A stretch of DNA of 64,000 nt, from the NCBI GenBank assembly GCA_035493895.1, contig DATJHM010000322.1, positions 1 to 64,000 of the forward strand, read 5' to 3'. The first letter of the stretch is position 1, and each line of letters opens with the position of its first letter. Source of the stretch: DATJHM01 sp035493895 (GTDB taxonomy: Bacteria > Chloroflexota > Ktedonobacteria > Ktedonobacterales > Ktedonobacteraceae). The translations under genes were made by a program, and so were the position numbers. Positions 7,159 to 15,928 of this stretch are shown here, one piece after another. Under the pieces are notes generated by a model. The model made no database searches, was not told where the DNA came from, and worked only from the letters and a program-made list of their open reading frames with translations.

Positions 7159-8967
7159 TCATAGTGTGGCCTCGTCCTTCTTCTCGTCTGCTCCAGCCCT
7201 TATGCTCGACAATTCGTCCTCCAACTCAGCAAGATCAAGAATGTCAGTACGTAGCGTGGGGAAGCCCGGCCGGAGCGCAAGAGCAATCTGGGCAACTTCG
7301 GGCAAGGCGATATCGAGCGCATGCAGTGTATCCGCTCTGCGCAAGATCTCACGTGGCGTCCCGCTCACTACGAGCTGGCCCTGATCAAGAATATGGACAG
7401 TATCAGCCAGCTTCACCACATCTTTAAGGCTACTGGAGGCATAGATAATAGTCAGGTCGTCTCGTTGCTTTAATGAGAGAATCAATTGGAGAAGATCGCT
7501 CTGTCCCCGGGGATCGAGCCCGGCCATTGGCTCGTCGAAGATGATGACTTGAGGTCGTAACGCCAGCACGCCTGCGATAGCAACACGGCGCTTCTGTCCA
7601 CCACTGAGAGCATAGGTATAGCGCGTGCGAAAATCTTCATACGGCAGCCCCACGGCTTCAAGCGATTCCTGCACCAATCGGCGCGACTCTGCCAGCGAGA
7701 CCTTCTTCTGGCGCGGCCCAAATGAGACATCTTTTCCGACCGTTTCTTCGAAGATCTGCGACTCCGGCGATTGAAAGACGACGCCCACATGCGCCCGTAT
7801 CCGCTCCAACTTAAATGAGGCTTCCCCCGTATTCTGTCCCGCAAAAAGAAAGACGCCCGACCTCGGCTTGATCAGGCCAGCCAACAGATCAATGAGCGTC
7901 GATTTCCCTGCTCTGGTCGGACCAACCAGGGCCGTGGTCTGACCGACGGGAATGTTCAGGGTCAATCCGCGCAATGCCTCTTGTGCAAACGGAGTGTCAT
8001 GCTGATAGGTATATGCGACATCTTTCAGCACAAAAAGCGCCTCTCGCTTCTTCTCTTGCTGAGATGAAGCTTCCTCGCGCGCTTGATCGACAATGGGCAG
8101 GCGCGATACGGCATCGTCCCCCGCGCTCTCCGCTGTCTCCAGTGTAGTCTTTGCCGCAAGCAATTGTTCCGGCATAAGCACGACAGGAGGAAGATGTAAC
8201 CAGCCTTGCGCGGCTAAATGGCGTCCCAGATGCGTCGCCAGTGGCACATCCAGGCCGATCGCCTGCAATTCATCGGCACGAGCAAAAATCGTCGCTGGCG
8301 GTCCATCCATGACAATGTGGCCCTGATCCATAACAATGACACGGTCAAAGCTAGTTATTTCGTGCATAAAATGGGTGATATGGATCACCGTAATGCCACG
8401 CTCACGCGCCAGTCGTTGCACCGTCTCCAGCAAATGACGCGCCGTCTGACCGGAGATCATCGTCGTCGGCTCGTCCAGGATCAGATAGCGGGGACGCATC
8501 GCCAGCACGCCCGCGATGGCAACGCGCTGCTTCAAGCTCACGGACAGCTCACTGACCTGCACCTGCGCAAATTCTGCCAGATCCAGCGTGTCCAGCGCCT
8601 CCTGGACACGTTGCTCAATTTCAGCGCGGGATAGATCGAGATTTTCAGGACCAAAGGCGATATCGTCGATCACAATACTGGCAATTAATTGATCATCCGG
8701 ATTCTGAAAAACAATGCCTACCCGCTCGCGAATCGTCCAGATATTCTTCCCATCGACGGGCAGACCATCCACCAGAATCGAGCCTTTATTCGGGGGCAAA
8801 ATGGCCGCAATCAGCTTCGTGAGCGTGCTCTTCCCGGAACCATTATGCCCAATGATCGCGATCGTCTCGCCCTCATGGATATGCAAGCTCACGTCTTGAA
8901 GCGCAGGAGGAACATCGTTCTCCTCCTGCGCACTATAGTGAAACGTCACATTCTTTATTTCAATCAT
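7159..8967 (-). CDS. ecfA: ECF transporter ATPase, two ABC domains fused (EcfA-A')
   Basis: 602 residues carrying two ABC domains in one chain, where most bacteria have separate EcfA1 and EcfA2. Domain 1 (about 1-240): Walker A GHNGSGKST near residue 40, Walker B YLILDEPTT near 165. Its signature reads LSVSLKQR instead of LSGGQ, and the D-loop is MISG. Domain 2 (about 305-540): Walker A GPTRAGKST, canonical LSGGQKRR, Walker B VIIFDEPMAGLDPRG. The composite ATP sites are therefore unequal. ATG 8967 has only a weak AGG ribosome site, consistent with coupling to the S gene 56 bp upstream. The linker and tail (about 240-300 and 540-602) are charged. Confidence 0.92.
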   Translation of the reverse strand: MIEIKNVTFHYSAQEENDVPPALQDVSLHIHEGETIAIIGHNGSGKSTLTKLIAAILPPNKGSILVDGLPVDGKNIWTIRERVGIVFQNPDDQLIASIVIDDIAFGPENLDLSRAEIEQRVQEALDTLDLAEFAQVQVSELSVSLKQRVAIAGVLAMRPRYLILDEPTTMISGQTARHLLETVQRLARERGITVIHITHFMHEITSFDRVIVMDQGHIVMDGPPATIFARADELQAIGLDVPLATHLGRHLAAQGWLHLPPVVLMPEQLLAAKTTLETAESAGDDAVSRLPIVDQAREEASSQQEKKREALFVLKDVAYTYQHDTPFAQEALRGLTLNIPVGQTTALVGPTRAGKSTLIDLLAGLIKPRSGVFLFAGQNTGEASFKLERIRAHVGVVFQSPESQIFEETVGKDVSFGPRQKKVSLAESRRLVQESLEAVGLPYEDFRTRYTYALSGGQKRRVAIAGVLALRPQVIIFDEPMAGLDPRGQSDLLQLILSLKQRDDLTIIYASSSLKDVVKLADTVHILDQGQLVVSGTPREILRRADTLHALDIALPEVAQIALALRPGFPTLRTDILDLAELEDELSSIRAGADEKKDEATL

Positions 8968-9023
8968 CGCAACCTGTTATATTCTTCTCCCATCGATAAT
9001 GAGATTCTTCTCTGTGTACATCC

Positions 9024-9629
9024 CTAATACGGCAACTCATCACGCGGCTTCGTATCAGGTGCGCGCACGACGCGGGACTCTATGAGGTAAAAGATACGGG
9101 TGAGGATAACGGTTAAGATAGCGGCAATAATCGCTTCAATGATCGCCTGCACGAGCACGGTTGGGATAATGACCTGTGCTGGAACATAGCCACGTAGAAT
9201 GATGGCCGCGACAACAAGAATCGTATTGGTAGCGGCTCCCACAAAACCAGCTACGGCGGCTGCCAGATCGCGATTGACGCGCACCAAAGCCACAAAAGAG
9301 GCCCAGGCGGTCAAGCCGATAAAGAGACGCGGCAGAATGGCAACGAAAGGATCTTTAAAGAAAGGCGAGGTCGCACGAAGGAAACTTATCGAACCGAAAA
9401 TAAATCCCGATATGATACCAATGATAGGACCGGCTACAATCCCACTCAGAATCGTCGGGATGTGCTCGATCGTCGCACTCCCGCTTATATTGGGTAACGG
9501 GATAAAGCCAATATTGGGAACGACTCCCAGAATGATCGTGATGGCCGCCAATACACCAGCGATAACGATACGCTCAGTGGTCAACGTCCACGGGTTCGCG
9601 GGGCGCGTACTTTCAATCTCTTTGTTCAA
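9024..9629 (-). CDS. ECF transporter S component (substrate-binding membrane subunit)
   Basis: 201 residues starting at TTG 9629, chosen because GAAGGAG lies 8 nt upstream. An in-frame ATG at 9695 would add 22 residues with no ribosome site. About six hydrophobic helices, with the helix 1 to loop region GVVPNIGFIPLPNISGS and the glycine-rich IVAGPIIGIISGFIFG typical of ECF S components (PF12822-like). It captures a vitamin or similar micronutrient and docks onto EcfT. The specificity cannot be read from sequence. As first gene of the operon it probably decides what the module imports. A terminator in its leader suggests ligand-responsive control. Confidence 0.85.
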   Translation of the reverse strand: MNKEIESTRPANPWTLTTERIVIAGVLAAITIILGVVPNIGFIPLPNISGSATIEHIPTILSGIVAGPIIGIISGFIFGSISFLRATSPFFKDPFVAILPRLFIGLTAWASFVALVRVNRDLAAAVAGFVGAATNTILVVAAIILRGYVPAQVIIPTVLVQAIIEAIIAAILTVILTRIFYLIESRVVRAPDTKPRDELPY

Positions 9630-9785
9630 GATGCGTGCTCCTTCAGGATAAGTAAATAAGTATGAACAACCATAGACCTGATCGGTAAAGAGCAATCTTC
9701 TTTATCACCAGATGTTCAAACTCCAATTATGCCTGCTCAAGAGAGAGCGGTCTTTCCCCTGATCAACTGAGCGGTTCTGTATATG

Positions 9786-9827
9786 AAAAAAAATCGGGAC
9801 GACAAACTTCATGCACTGCCGCGCCGA
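9786..9827 (-). terminator. intrinsic terminator/attenuator in the ecf leader
   Basis: On the minus strand TCGGCGCGGC (9827-9818) pairs, with G-T wobbles and one mismatch, with GTCGTCCCGA (9803-9794). Eight U residues follow. It sits about 160 nt upstream of the S-component start and downstream of a minus-strand TTGACA box, so it would cut transcripts before the importer genes. This is the position expected for a riboswitch or attenuator expression platform. Confidence 0.55.
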
Positions 9828-9881
9828 TAACTGTTTTGACCGCTGAAATCCTGCTCATTATCTACAAGCTTACCCACATGC

Positions 9882-9930
9882 GACAAATTTTGTCAAGTCA
9901 TTTGTTGACAAAATTGACTAACATAGTCAA
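9882..9930. promoter_or_regulatory. overlapping palindromes in the divergent ecf / dehydrogenase spacer
   Basis: Three inverted repeats are packed in 49 bp. They are GACAAATTTTGTC (9882-9894), TTTTGTCAA / TTGACAAAA with an 8-bp spacer (9888-9913), and TTGACTA / TAGTCAA with a 3-bp spacer (9914-9930). TTGACA boxes occur in both orientations, so promoters of both divergent operons overlap the array. A shared repressor that binds GTCAA-type half sites is likely; its identity is unknown. Confidence 0.55.
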
Positions 9931-10038
9931 TAATATATTCAAGAGCGTATTTGGAACATTCCACAAAAAAGTGGTATATCTGAGACTGGAAAATATTGGT
10001 TATATGCCATATGTCGAAGCGAAGGAAGGAAGAATAGC

Positions 10039-11097
10039 ATGCTTGCGGCAATGTTTTATGCGCCGATGGATGTACGCCTCGAAGAACGTCCGATCCCGCA
10101 GGTCGGACCAGGGGAAGTTTTGCTCCAGGTTGCAGCTGCTACGACTTGCGGGACCGATCTCAAAACGTATCGACGTGGGCATCCGCTGCTCTTTCGCCAG
10201 ACGCCTGCGGGCTTCGGACATGAAGTTTCTGGCACGATAGCCGCAGTTGGAGCGGGCGTCACGCGCTATCGCGAGGGCGATCACGTCTCCGTCGCCAATT
10301 CCGCGCCATGCTTCCAGTGCTTCTACTGTCGCCGTGCTCAGTATAGCCTCTGCGAAGATCTTTTATTGCTCAATGGCGCGTATGCAGACTATCTCCTGAT
10401 CCCTGAGCGCATCGTCAGCCATAATCTTTATCAACTTCCACCACAGACATCTTTTATCGTGGCAGCCCTTGCAGAACCGCTGGCATGCGCCCTGCACGGC
10501 ATTGACGCCAGCGGAGTGACAAACAGCAATACCGTTGCCATTCTTGGCGCGGGCCCACTGGGACTCCTCCTTACGGCGCTGGCAAAACTGCGTGGAGCAC
10601 ACGTGATCTTAACAGGACGAGGAACCGAACGATTAGCATTGGGGGCACGTTTTGGGGCAGATGTGGTACTTGATGTCAGCGAGCTTTCGCCTCAGGAACA
10701 ATGCGAGGCAGTACGCGCACAAACTGAGGGGAAGCGAGGAGCCGATATTGTGATCGAAGCGGTAGGGACACCAGGAACATGGGAACTCGCCGTAAAAATG
10801 GTGCGACCGGGAGGACTCGTCAATTTCTTTGGAGGATGCCCGTCAGGAACACAGGTCGCACTTGAGACGCGACCGCTCCACTACAGCGAGCTCACGCTCA
10901 AAGGAGTATTTCATCATACACCCGCCTACTTCGCTCAGGCACTCGAGCTCATCAACGGGCAGCACATCGAGGTAGAGGCGCTGGTGACCGAACGCGTTCC
11001 GCTCTCATCATTATTGACTATTTTTGACCGTCTCTATCATAAACAGGGAATAAAATATGCCTTCATTCCACCTGCATTTGCAGCATCGTTGCTTTGA
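10039..11097 (+). CDS. zinc-dependent alcohol/polyol dehydrogenase (MDR family)
   Basis: 352-residue medium-chain dehydrogenase that oxidises an alcohol or sugar alcohol with NAD(P). Catalytic zinc ligands are seen as CGTD near residue 37 and GHE near 62. The structural zinc loop CFQCFYCRRAQYSLC has the four-cysteine C-x2-C-x2-C-x7-C spacing. The Rossmann motif GAGPLG lies near 173. GAAGGAAGGAAG before ATG 10039 is a strong ribosome site. It is the first gene of a four-gene operon with mtnA, a cupin and a second MDR enzyme, which points to a sugar or sugar-phosphate route. The substrate is unknown. Confidence 0.88.
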   Translation: MLAAMFYAPMDVRLEERPIPQVGPGEVLLQVAAATTCGTDLKTYRRGHPLLFRQTPAGFGHEVSGTIAAVGAGVTRYREGDHVSVANSAPCFQCFYCRRAQYSLCEDLLLLNGAYADYLLIPERIVSHNLYQLPPQTSFIVAALAEPLACALHGIDASGVTNSNTVAILGAGPLGLLLTALAKLRGAHVILTGRGTERLALGARFGADVVLDVSELSPQEQCEAVRAQTEGKRGADIVIEAVGTPGTWELAVKMVRPGGLVNFFGGCPSGTQVALETRPLHYSELTLKGVFHHTPAYFAQALELINGQHIEVEALVTERVPLSSLLTIFDRLYHKQGIKYAFIPPAFAASLL

Positions 11098-11139
11098 AGA
11101 CACACCCATACAGGTTTAGAGAAAGAGAGATTATCCAGT

Positions 11140-12264
11140 ATGCATACTCCTACGCCGCATCGTGTCAGAACTATCTGGTGGGAAGAGAATGAACAGGGTG
11201 GCTCCCTCTTTCTGCTTGATCAGACCCTGCTTCCGCAACAGACGCACTATCTTCAGCTCTATCACGAACATGGCGTGGCTGAGGCTATTCGCTCGCTACG
11301 CGTCCGAGGAGCGCCTGCGATCGGCGTGGCGGCCGCCTTCGGGATGGTCCTGGCGCTCGCTCGCCTCTTACGTGGAGGCCCCGGTGAACTCAGCCTCGCA
11401 GACGCGCAAATTCACCTGAATGACGCAGGACGGCTCCTCTATAATACGCGTCCGACCGCCGTCAATCTCGGCTGGGCGGTGAAGCGTATGCTGCACTGCG
11501 CCACTGAGCATACGCCTCAGATCACCTCCGCGCAGGAACTTTTGCAGGTGCTCTACGAAGAAGCGTGCTTCATTGCGCAGGAAGATCAGGATGCCTGCCT
11601 GCGCATGGGCGAATTTGGCGCGGAATTGATCGCCGAGGGGGATACCGTTTTGACGCACTGCAACGCCGGGGCGCTTGCGACCACAGGGATCGGCACGGCA
11701 CTTGCGCCTATCTATGTCGCTCATGAGGCGGGCAAAAAGCTGCATGTCTTTGTTGACGAAACCAGACCGCTCCTCCAGGGGGCGCGCCTGACCGCCTGGG
11801 AGCTTCAGAATGCAGGTGTGCCCCTGACCCTCATTACCGACAATATGGCTGGTTCTTTTATGCGACAGGGGCGCATCAATGCTATTTTTGTGGGAGCCGA
11901 CCGCATCGCCGCCAATGGAGATACTGCAAACAAGATAGGAACCTATTCCCTGGCCGTGCTCGCGCACGTACATCACATCCCATTTTATGTCGTCGCCCCA
12001 ACATCGACAATTGATCTTTCACTTCCATCAGGAGATGACATTCCTGTGGAACAAAGGAATCCTGAAGAAGTCACAAACATACGAGGCACGATAATCGCTC
12101 CCTCTGACGTGATCGCCGCCAACCCCGCCTTCGATGTCACACCCTATCCCTATATCACCGCGATCATCACAGAAAAAGGGATCGCGCACGCCCCGTATGA
12201 GGCTTCATTACAGGCCATCATGGATCAGCCTCTGGCAGAGCATGCCAGTTCTGATCATGCTTAA
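11140..12264 (+). CDS. mtnA: methylthioribose-1-phosphate isomerase family (MtnA)
   Basis: 374 residues, the normal length for the aldose-ketose isomerase that converts 5-methylthioribose-1-phosphate to the ribulose form in methionine salvage. RGAPAIG near residue 50 is the phosphate loop. The catalytic cysteine is in THCNAGALAT near 175 and the catalytic aspartate in GADRIAANGD near 253. The APTSTIDL block is complete. All key residues are present, so it should be active. Its neighbours are unusual: dehydrogenases and a cupin instead of mtnK/mtnB. MtnA homologues (DrdI) also work on 5-deoxyribose-1-phosphate, so the real substrate may differ. Confidence 0.9.
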   Translation: MHTPTPHRVRTIWWEENEQGGSLFLLDQTLLPQQTHYLQLYHEHGVAEAIRSLRVRGAPAIGVAAAFGMVLALARLLRGGPGELSLADAQIHLNDAGRLLYNTRPTAVNLGWAVKRMLHCATEHTPQITSAQELLQVLYEEACFIAQEDQDACLRMGEFGAELIAEGDTVLTHCNAGALATTGIGTALAPIYVAHEAGKKLHVFVDETRPLLQGARLTAWELQNAGVPLTLITDNMAGSFMRQGRINAIFVGADRIAANGDTANKIGTYSLAVLAHVHHIPFYVVAPTSTIDLSLPSGDDIPVEQRNPEEVTNIRGTIIAPSDVIAANPAFDVTPYPYITAIITEKGIAHAPYEASLQAIMDQPLAEHASSDHA

Positions 12265-12284
12265 CGAAGGAAGAAGCGCAAACT

Positions 12285-12665
12285 ATGAGTAGCATTCATC
12301 GCTCGACTGACACAGAGAATGGCGAGTTACGCTGGCAAGGTGTGCCCGTACGCGCCTATGGGCCGGAGAATAGCACGGCAAAAAATGCCACGCGCCAGGT
12401 GATGATTGGCAACGACGAAAATTCTCCGCATTTTCATGTGCGCTATTTCGCAGTACAACCAGGCGGGCATACCTCTCTCGACCAGCACGCCCATGATCAC
12501 GGCGTCTACATCGTGCACGGTCGTGCTCGCCTGCTGCTGGGAACGGAGGAGCATGTGATCAACGCGGGAGATATCGTGTATATTTCAGGGAATGAGGTGC
12601 ACCAGTTTTTTACACTTGGTGAAGAGCCCTTTGGCTTCCTCTGTGTTGTGCCTGCCGTTAGATAA
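12285..12665 (+). CDS. small cupin-domain protein
   Basis: 126 residues with one cupin barrel. Metal-binding motif 1 is seen as DQHAHDHGVYIVHGRA (residues about 66-81, several histidines) and motif 2 as NAGDIVYISGNEVHQF near 90-105. Such stand-alone cupins are isomerases, epimerases, dioxygenases or sugar-binding proteins. It is too short for a typical acireductone dioxygenase (about 180 residues), though that would suit the mtnA context. It lies 20 bp after mtnA and 18 bp before the next dehydrogenase, in one operon. Confidence 0.85.
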   Translation: MSSIHRSTDTENGELRWQGVPVRAYGPENSTAKNATRQVMIGNDENSPHFHVRYFAVQPGGHTSLDQHAHDHGVYIVHGRARLLLGTEEHVINAGDIVYISGNEVHQFFTLGEEPFGFLCVVPAVR

Positions 12666-12683
12666 GAAAAGGAAACATTCTCT

Positions 12684-13712
12684 ATGCGTGTTGTCGAATA
12701 CCATGCCAATGATGATGTGCGTATTGTCGATCTGCCCATGCCGGAAATCGGGCCGGGCGAGCTGCTTGTAGAGTTGCGAGCATGTGGTATCTGTGCGTCC
12801 GATGTGATGGAATGGTATATGCAGCCACGTGCGCCTCTCTATCCGGGGCATGAGCCGGTTGGCGTAGTCGTGGCTATAGGAGATGGTGTCCAGCAGTTTG
12901 CCGTTGGACAGCGGGTCTTCTTCCATCATCATGTGCCGTGTATGGTTTGCCATTTCTGCCAGCGGGGATCTTTTTCGCAATGTACGACCTTTCGGGCAAC
13001 CCGGCTCTATCCCGGTGGACTTGCCGAATATGTACGCGTGCCTGCGCCAAATGTTGAACGGGACGTGCTTCCTCTGCCCGAGGAAATCTCGTTTGAAGCC
13101 GCGACACTGATAGAACCACTTGGCTGCTGTTTGCGTGGAATCGAGCGTGCCGCAATACAGGTTGGCGATTGCGTCTGCATCCTTGGGGCCGGGAGCAATG
13201 GGCTGATGCTGGCACAACTGGCGCAGCAACGTGGCGCGGGACGGGTGATCATTGCCGATCCCATCCCCTATCGTCTCCAGCAGGCGCGTGCGGCAGGCAT
13301 TGATATTGCCCTCGATCCCTCGTCCGAACCCCTGCTTGCACAGATCCAGGCTAGCAATCACGGGCGCAAGCCGGATATTGTCATTGTGACGCCATCAAAG
13401 GTCAGCGCCATGGAACAAGGTCTGGAACTGGTTGGCCCAGGGGGAACGGTGCTGCTATTTGCTCCACCGACGCCTGAAGCGATCCTGCCAACCACGCCGA
13501 ATCGGCTCTTTTTCCAGGAAATCACAATACGCACGAGTTATTCAGCGGGACCATATGAAACCCGGCAGGCGCTGGAATTGCTGGAGAGCGGACGCATCCG
13601 CGCTGAAACGATCATCACGCATCGCTTCAGTCTGGGTGATGCTGCGCAGGCGTTTAAGGTGGTGGCGAATCCGGGGAATGCGCTGAAAGTGGTGATTTCT
13701 ACAAAGAGTTGA
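12684..13712 (+). CDS. zinc-dependent dehydrogenase (MDR family, sorbitol/threonine DH-like)
   Basis: 342 residues. Catalytic zinc site CGICASD near residue 37 and GHEP near 58. The structural zinc loop CMVCHFCQRGSFSQC keeps C-x2-C-x2-C-x7-C. The nucleotide-binding motif GAGSNG lies near 170, and IIADPIPYR at the end of beta-2 suggests NAD preference. It closes the dehydrogenase-mtnA-cupin-dehydrogenase operon. Two distinct MDR enzymes in one operon imply two oxidation steps or an oxidation/reduction pair around the isomerase. It is followed directly by GTAG-type repeats rather than a U-tract terminator. Confidence 0.88.
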   Translation: MRVVEYHANDDVRIVDLPMPEIGPGELLVELRACGICASDVMEWYMQPRAPLYPGHEPVGVVVAIGDGVQQFAVGQRVFFHHHVPCMVCHFCQRGSFSQCTTFRATRLYPGGLAEYVRVPAPNVERDVLPLPEEISFEAATLIEPLGCCLRGIERAAIQVGDCVCILGAGSNGLMLAQLAQQRGAGRVIIADPIPYRLQQARAAGIDIALDPSSEPLLAQIQASNHGRKPDIVIVTPSKVSAMEQGLELVGPGGTVLLFAPPTPEAILPTTPNRLFFQEITIRTSYSAGPYETRQALELLESGRIRAETIITHRFSLGDAAQAFKVVANPGNALKVVISTKS

Positions 13713-13724
13713 TCGTGAGGGGAT

Positions 13725-13903
13725 GTAGATCGGCATCAAACGCGATCATTACGCATCAACCGAAGGGGCATGAGGGCCGGTGGGGAACGCGGATCGGCAT
13801 GAGGGCCGGTGGGGAACGCGGATCGGCGTGAGGGCCGGTGGGGAACGCGGATCGGCGTGAGGGCCGGTGGGGAACGCGGATCGGCATGAAGCGCGATCCC
13901 TAC
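13725..13903. repeat. paired GTAG-hairpins with four 29-bp tandem units, site B
   Basis: The left half-element is GTAG (13725-13728), with GATCG pairing with CGATC (13743-13747). The right half-element is inverted: GGATCG (13878-13883) pairs with CGATCC (13894-13899), followed by CTAC. Between them a 29-bp unit starting TGAGGGCCGGTGGGGAACGC repeats at 13771, 13800, 13829 and 13858 with almost no changes. The paired inverted arrangement resembles a REPIN/BIME. It fills the convergent gap between the dehydrogenase and nadE. Confidence 0.75.
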
Positions 13904-13930
13904 CTCTGCGGTTCTTCGAGGGACACGGCC

Positions 13931-15928
13931 CTATGCGCCCCCATTTGCGGAGACGGTTTGCTCCAGCGTTTTGAGTTCTTGCAGCCAGAGAGCGCTGCTT
14001 GCATCGCTCGGCATGCGCCAGTCGCCACGGGGAGAGAGCGCGACAGAGCCCACTTTGGGGCCATCAGGCATGGCAGAGCGTTTGAATTGGGCGGCGAAGA
14101 AGCGCTGGTAAAATGTACGCAACCAGCGAAGGATCTCCTCGGGCGTATGGTGAGCCGCGAAGACCTGACAGGCAAGCCAGAAAATCTTGCGCGGTGGATA
14201 CGCATAACGCACGGCATAAAAGAGGAAGAAGTCGTGCAACAGGTAAGGGCCAATGGCAGCTTCCGTTTCCTGGAGTAGCGCCTCATTCTCGCCGAGTGGC
14301 AGCAGTTCGGGACTGATGGGAGTGGCGATAATATCGCGCAGCACATCAGAGGTTCCGTCAGAGTAGACGCTATCAGCGCACCACTCGATGAGATAGCGTA
14401 CAAGCGTTTTCGGCACCCCGGCATTGACATGATACATGGACATATGGTCGGCATTGTATGTACACCAGCCCAGCGCAAGTTCCGAGAGATCGCCCGTCCC
14501 GACAGTCAGACCGCCTACCTGGTTCCCCATATCCATCAAAATCTGCGTGCGCTCCCTCGCCTGCGCATTCTCATACGTGACATCGTGCGCATCGATATCG
14601 TGGCCAATATCCTGAAAATGTTGCAGAACCGCTTCGCGAATAGGAATGCGCCGAAGAGTGATGCCGAGCGATTGTGCCAGCTTTTCGGCATTGGTAAGCG
14701 TGCGATTCGTCGTGCCAAAGCCGGGCATCGTAATCGCCACAATACCATCGAGATTGAGAGAGAGCATTTCGAACGCTTGCTGCACAACCAGCAGCGCCAG
14801 CGTTGAGTCAAGGCCACCAGACAGGCCGAGCGTGATATGAGTGACACCGGTATGTTTGAGGCGCTTCGCCAATCCGACCGATTGCAGATGAAAAATTTCC
14901 TGGCAGTGCGTTGCCCGCTGAGCAGGATTGGCCGGGACAAAGGGCGTGGGGGAAAGATCGGAGCGCAGGAGAGCGTTCTGCTCGAGCGAGACCGCGCTGG
15001 CAGGCATGTTGAACTGAATGTGCCGATATGAGCGATCTGGCATCGCAGAAGAGAAGCTGCTGTTCGCGATACGTTCGTGCGTCAGGCGCTCAACATCAAC
15101 ATCGGCAACAGCCATCTGCGTGCCAAAGTGGAAGCGCTCCGTTTCTGCCAGCATGCTGCCATTTTCGCTGATCATAGCATGGCCAGAGAAGACAATATCC
15201 GTCGTCGATTCGCCGGGGCCAGCACCAGCATAGAGATAAGCGGCCAGACAACGGGCGGCTTGCTGCTGAATCAGCGTCCGGCGATACTCAACTTTGCCCA
15301 GCACCTCATCGCTCGCCGAAGGATTCAGCAGGACCGTCGCACCCGCCAGCGCCATACTGCCACTTGGCGGCTGAACCGCCCACAAATCCTCACACACTTC
15401 TATCCCCAGCACACACCGCGGGAAATTCGTCGCGGAAAAGAGCAGATCAGTCCCAAAAGGAACCGCTTTTCCGTCAAGATATAGAACATTCAGCGGACAA
15501 TCTTTCGACGAGCTAAACCAGCGCTCTTCATAATATTCCATAGTGTTGGGCAAAAACGTTTTGGGCACAATGCCGACAACCTCATGCTCATTCACAAACG
15601 CGGCGCAATTATAGAGCTTACTTCCCATTTCCATAGGTAAGCCGACCACCGCCGCGATGTGATAGTCGCCCGCTGCCCGGGCAATCGCTAACAGCGCCTC
15701 ACGAGCTTGCTGCTGCAACAGAGATTGATAGAACAGATCAGCGCAGGTATATCCTGTGATGCACAATTCAGGAAACAGGGCGATCTGGCATCCGCGAGAG
15801 GCAGCCTGCTGTAGGGCATCAATAATCATCTGGGTATTGTAATGAACATTCGCGACCTGCAACTCAGGTGCAACGACCGCAACGCGAAGAAACCCCAACG
15901 AAGCCGGGGTGAATACTTCCTGATTCAC
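13931..15928 (-). CDS. nadE: glutamine-hydrolysing NAD+ synthetase
   Basis: Last step of NAD synthesis: amidation of deamido-NAD with glutamine nitrogen and ATP. About 665 residues, the bifunctional form. The N-terminal nitrilase-type glutaminase has the triad Glu in LFPELCITGY, Lys in VPKTFLPN and Cys in GIEVCEDLW. The C-terminal synthetase has the ATP pyrophosphatase loop LSGGLDSTLA near residue 350. GTG 15928 is preferred: AAGAGGA lies 5 nt upstream and family members begin just before the GFLRVAVVAPEL block. A frame to 16042 adds 38 basic residues. Nicotinate phosphoribosyltransferase is encoded 22 kb away. Confidence 0.94.
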   Translation of the reverse strand: MNQEVFTPASLGFLRVAVVAPELQVANVHYNTQMIIDALQQAASRGCQIALFPELCITGYTCADLFYQSLLQQQAREALLAIARAAGDYHIAAVVGLPMEMGSKLYNCAAFVNEHEVVGIVPKTFLPNTMEYYEERWFSSSKDCPLNVLYLDGKAVPFGTDLLFSATNFPRCVLGIEVCEDLWAVQPPSGSMALAGATVLLNPSASDEVLGKVEYRRTLIQQQAARCLAAYLYAGAGPGESTTDIVFSGHAMISENGSMLAETERFHFGTQMAVADVDVERLTHERIANSSFSSAMPDRSYRHIQFNMPASAVSLEQNALLRSDLSPTPFVPANPAQRATHCQEIFHLQSVGLAKRLKHTGVTHITLGLSGGLDSTLALLVVQQAFEMLSLNLDGIVAITMPGFGTTNRTLTNAEKLAQSLGITLRRIPIREAVLQHFQDIGHDIDAHDVTYENAQARERTQILMDMGNQVGGLTVGTGDLSELALGWCTYNADHMSMYHVNAGVPKTLVRYLIEWCADSVYSDGTSDVLRDIIATPISPELLPLGENEALLQETEAAIGPYLLHDFFLFYAVRYAYPPRKIFWLACQVFAAHHTPEEILRWLRTFYQRFFAAQFKRSAMPDGPKVGSVALSPRGDWRMPSDASSALWLQELKTLEQTVSANGGA

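Noticed and set aside
9836..10240. 134-codon plus-strand frame overlapping the dehydrogenase start
   Set aside because: It runs through the operator region and out of frame into a clear MDR gene with its own ribosome site.
12285..12665. Acireductone dioxygenase (MtnD) call for the cupin
   Set aside because: The mtnA context is tempting, but the protein is only 126 residues and lacks the family's typical length and flanking sequence.
13771..13886. Possible CRISPR array (regular short repeats)
   Set aside because: The 29-bp units are directly abutting with no unique spacers, and no cas gene is in the window. It is a tandem repeat tied to the GTAG-hairpins.
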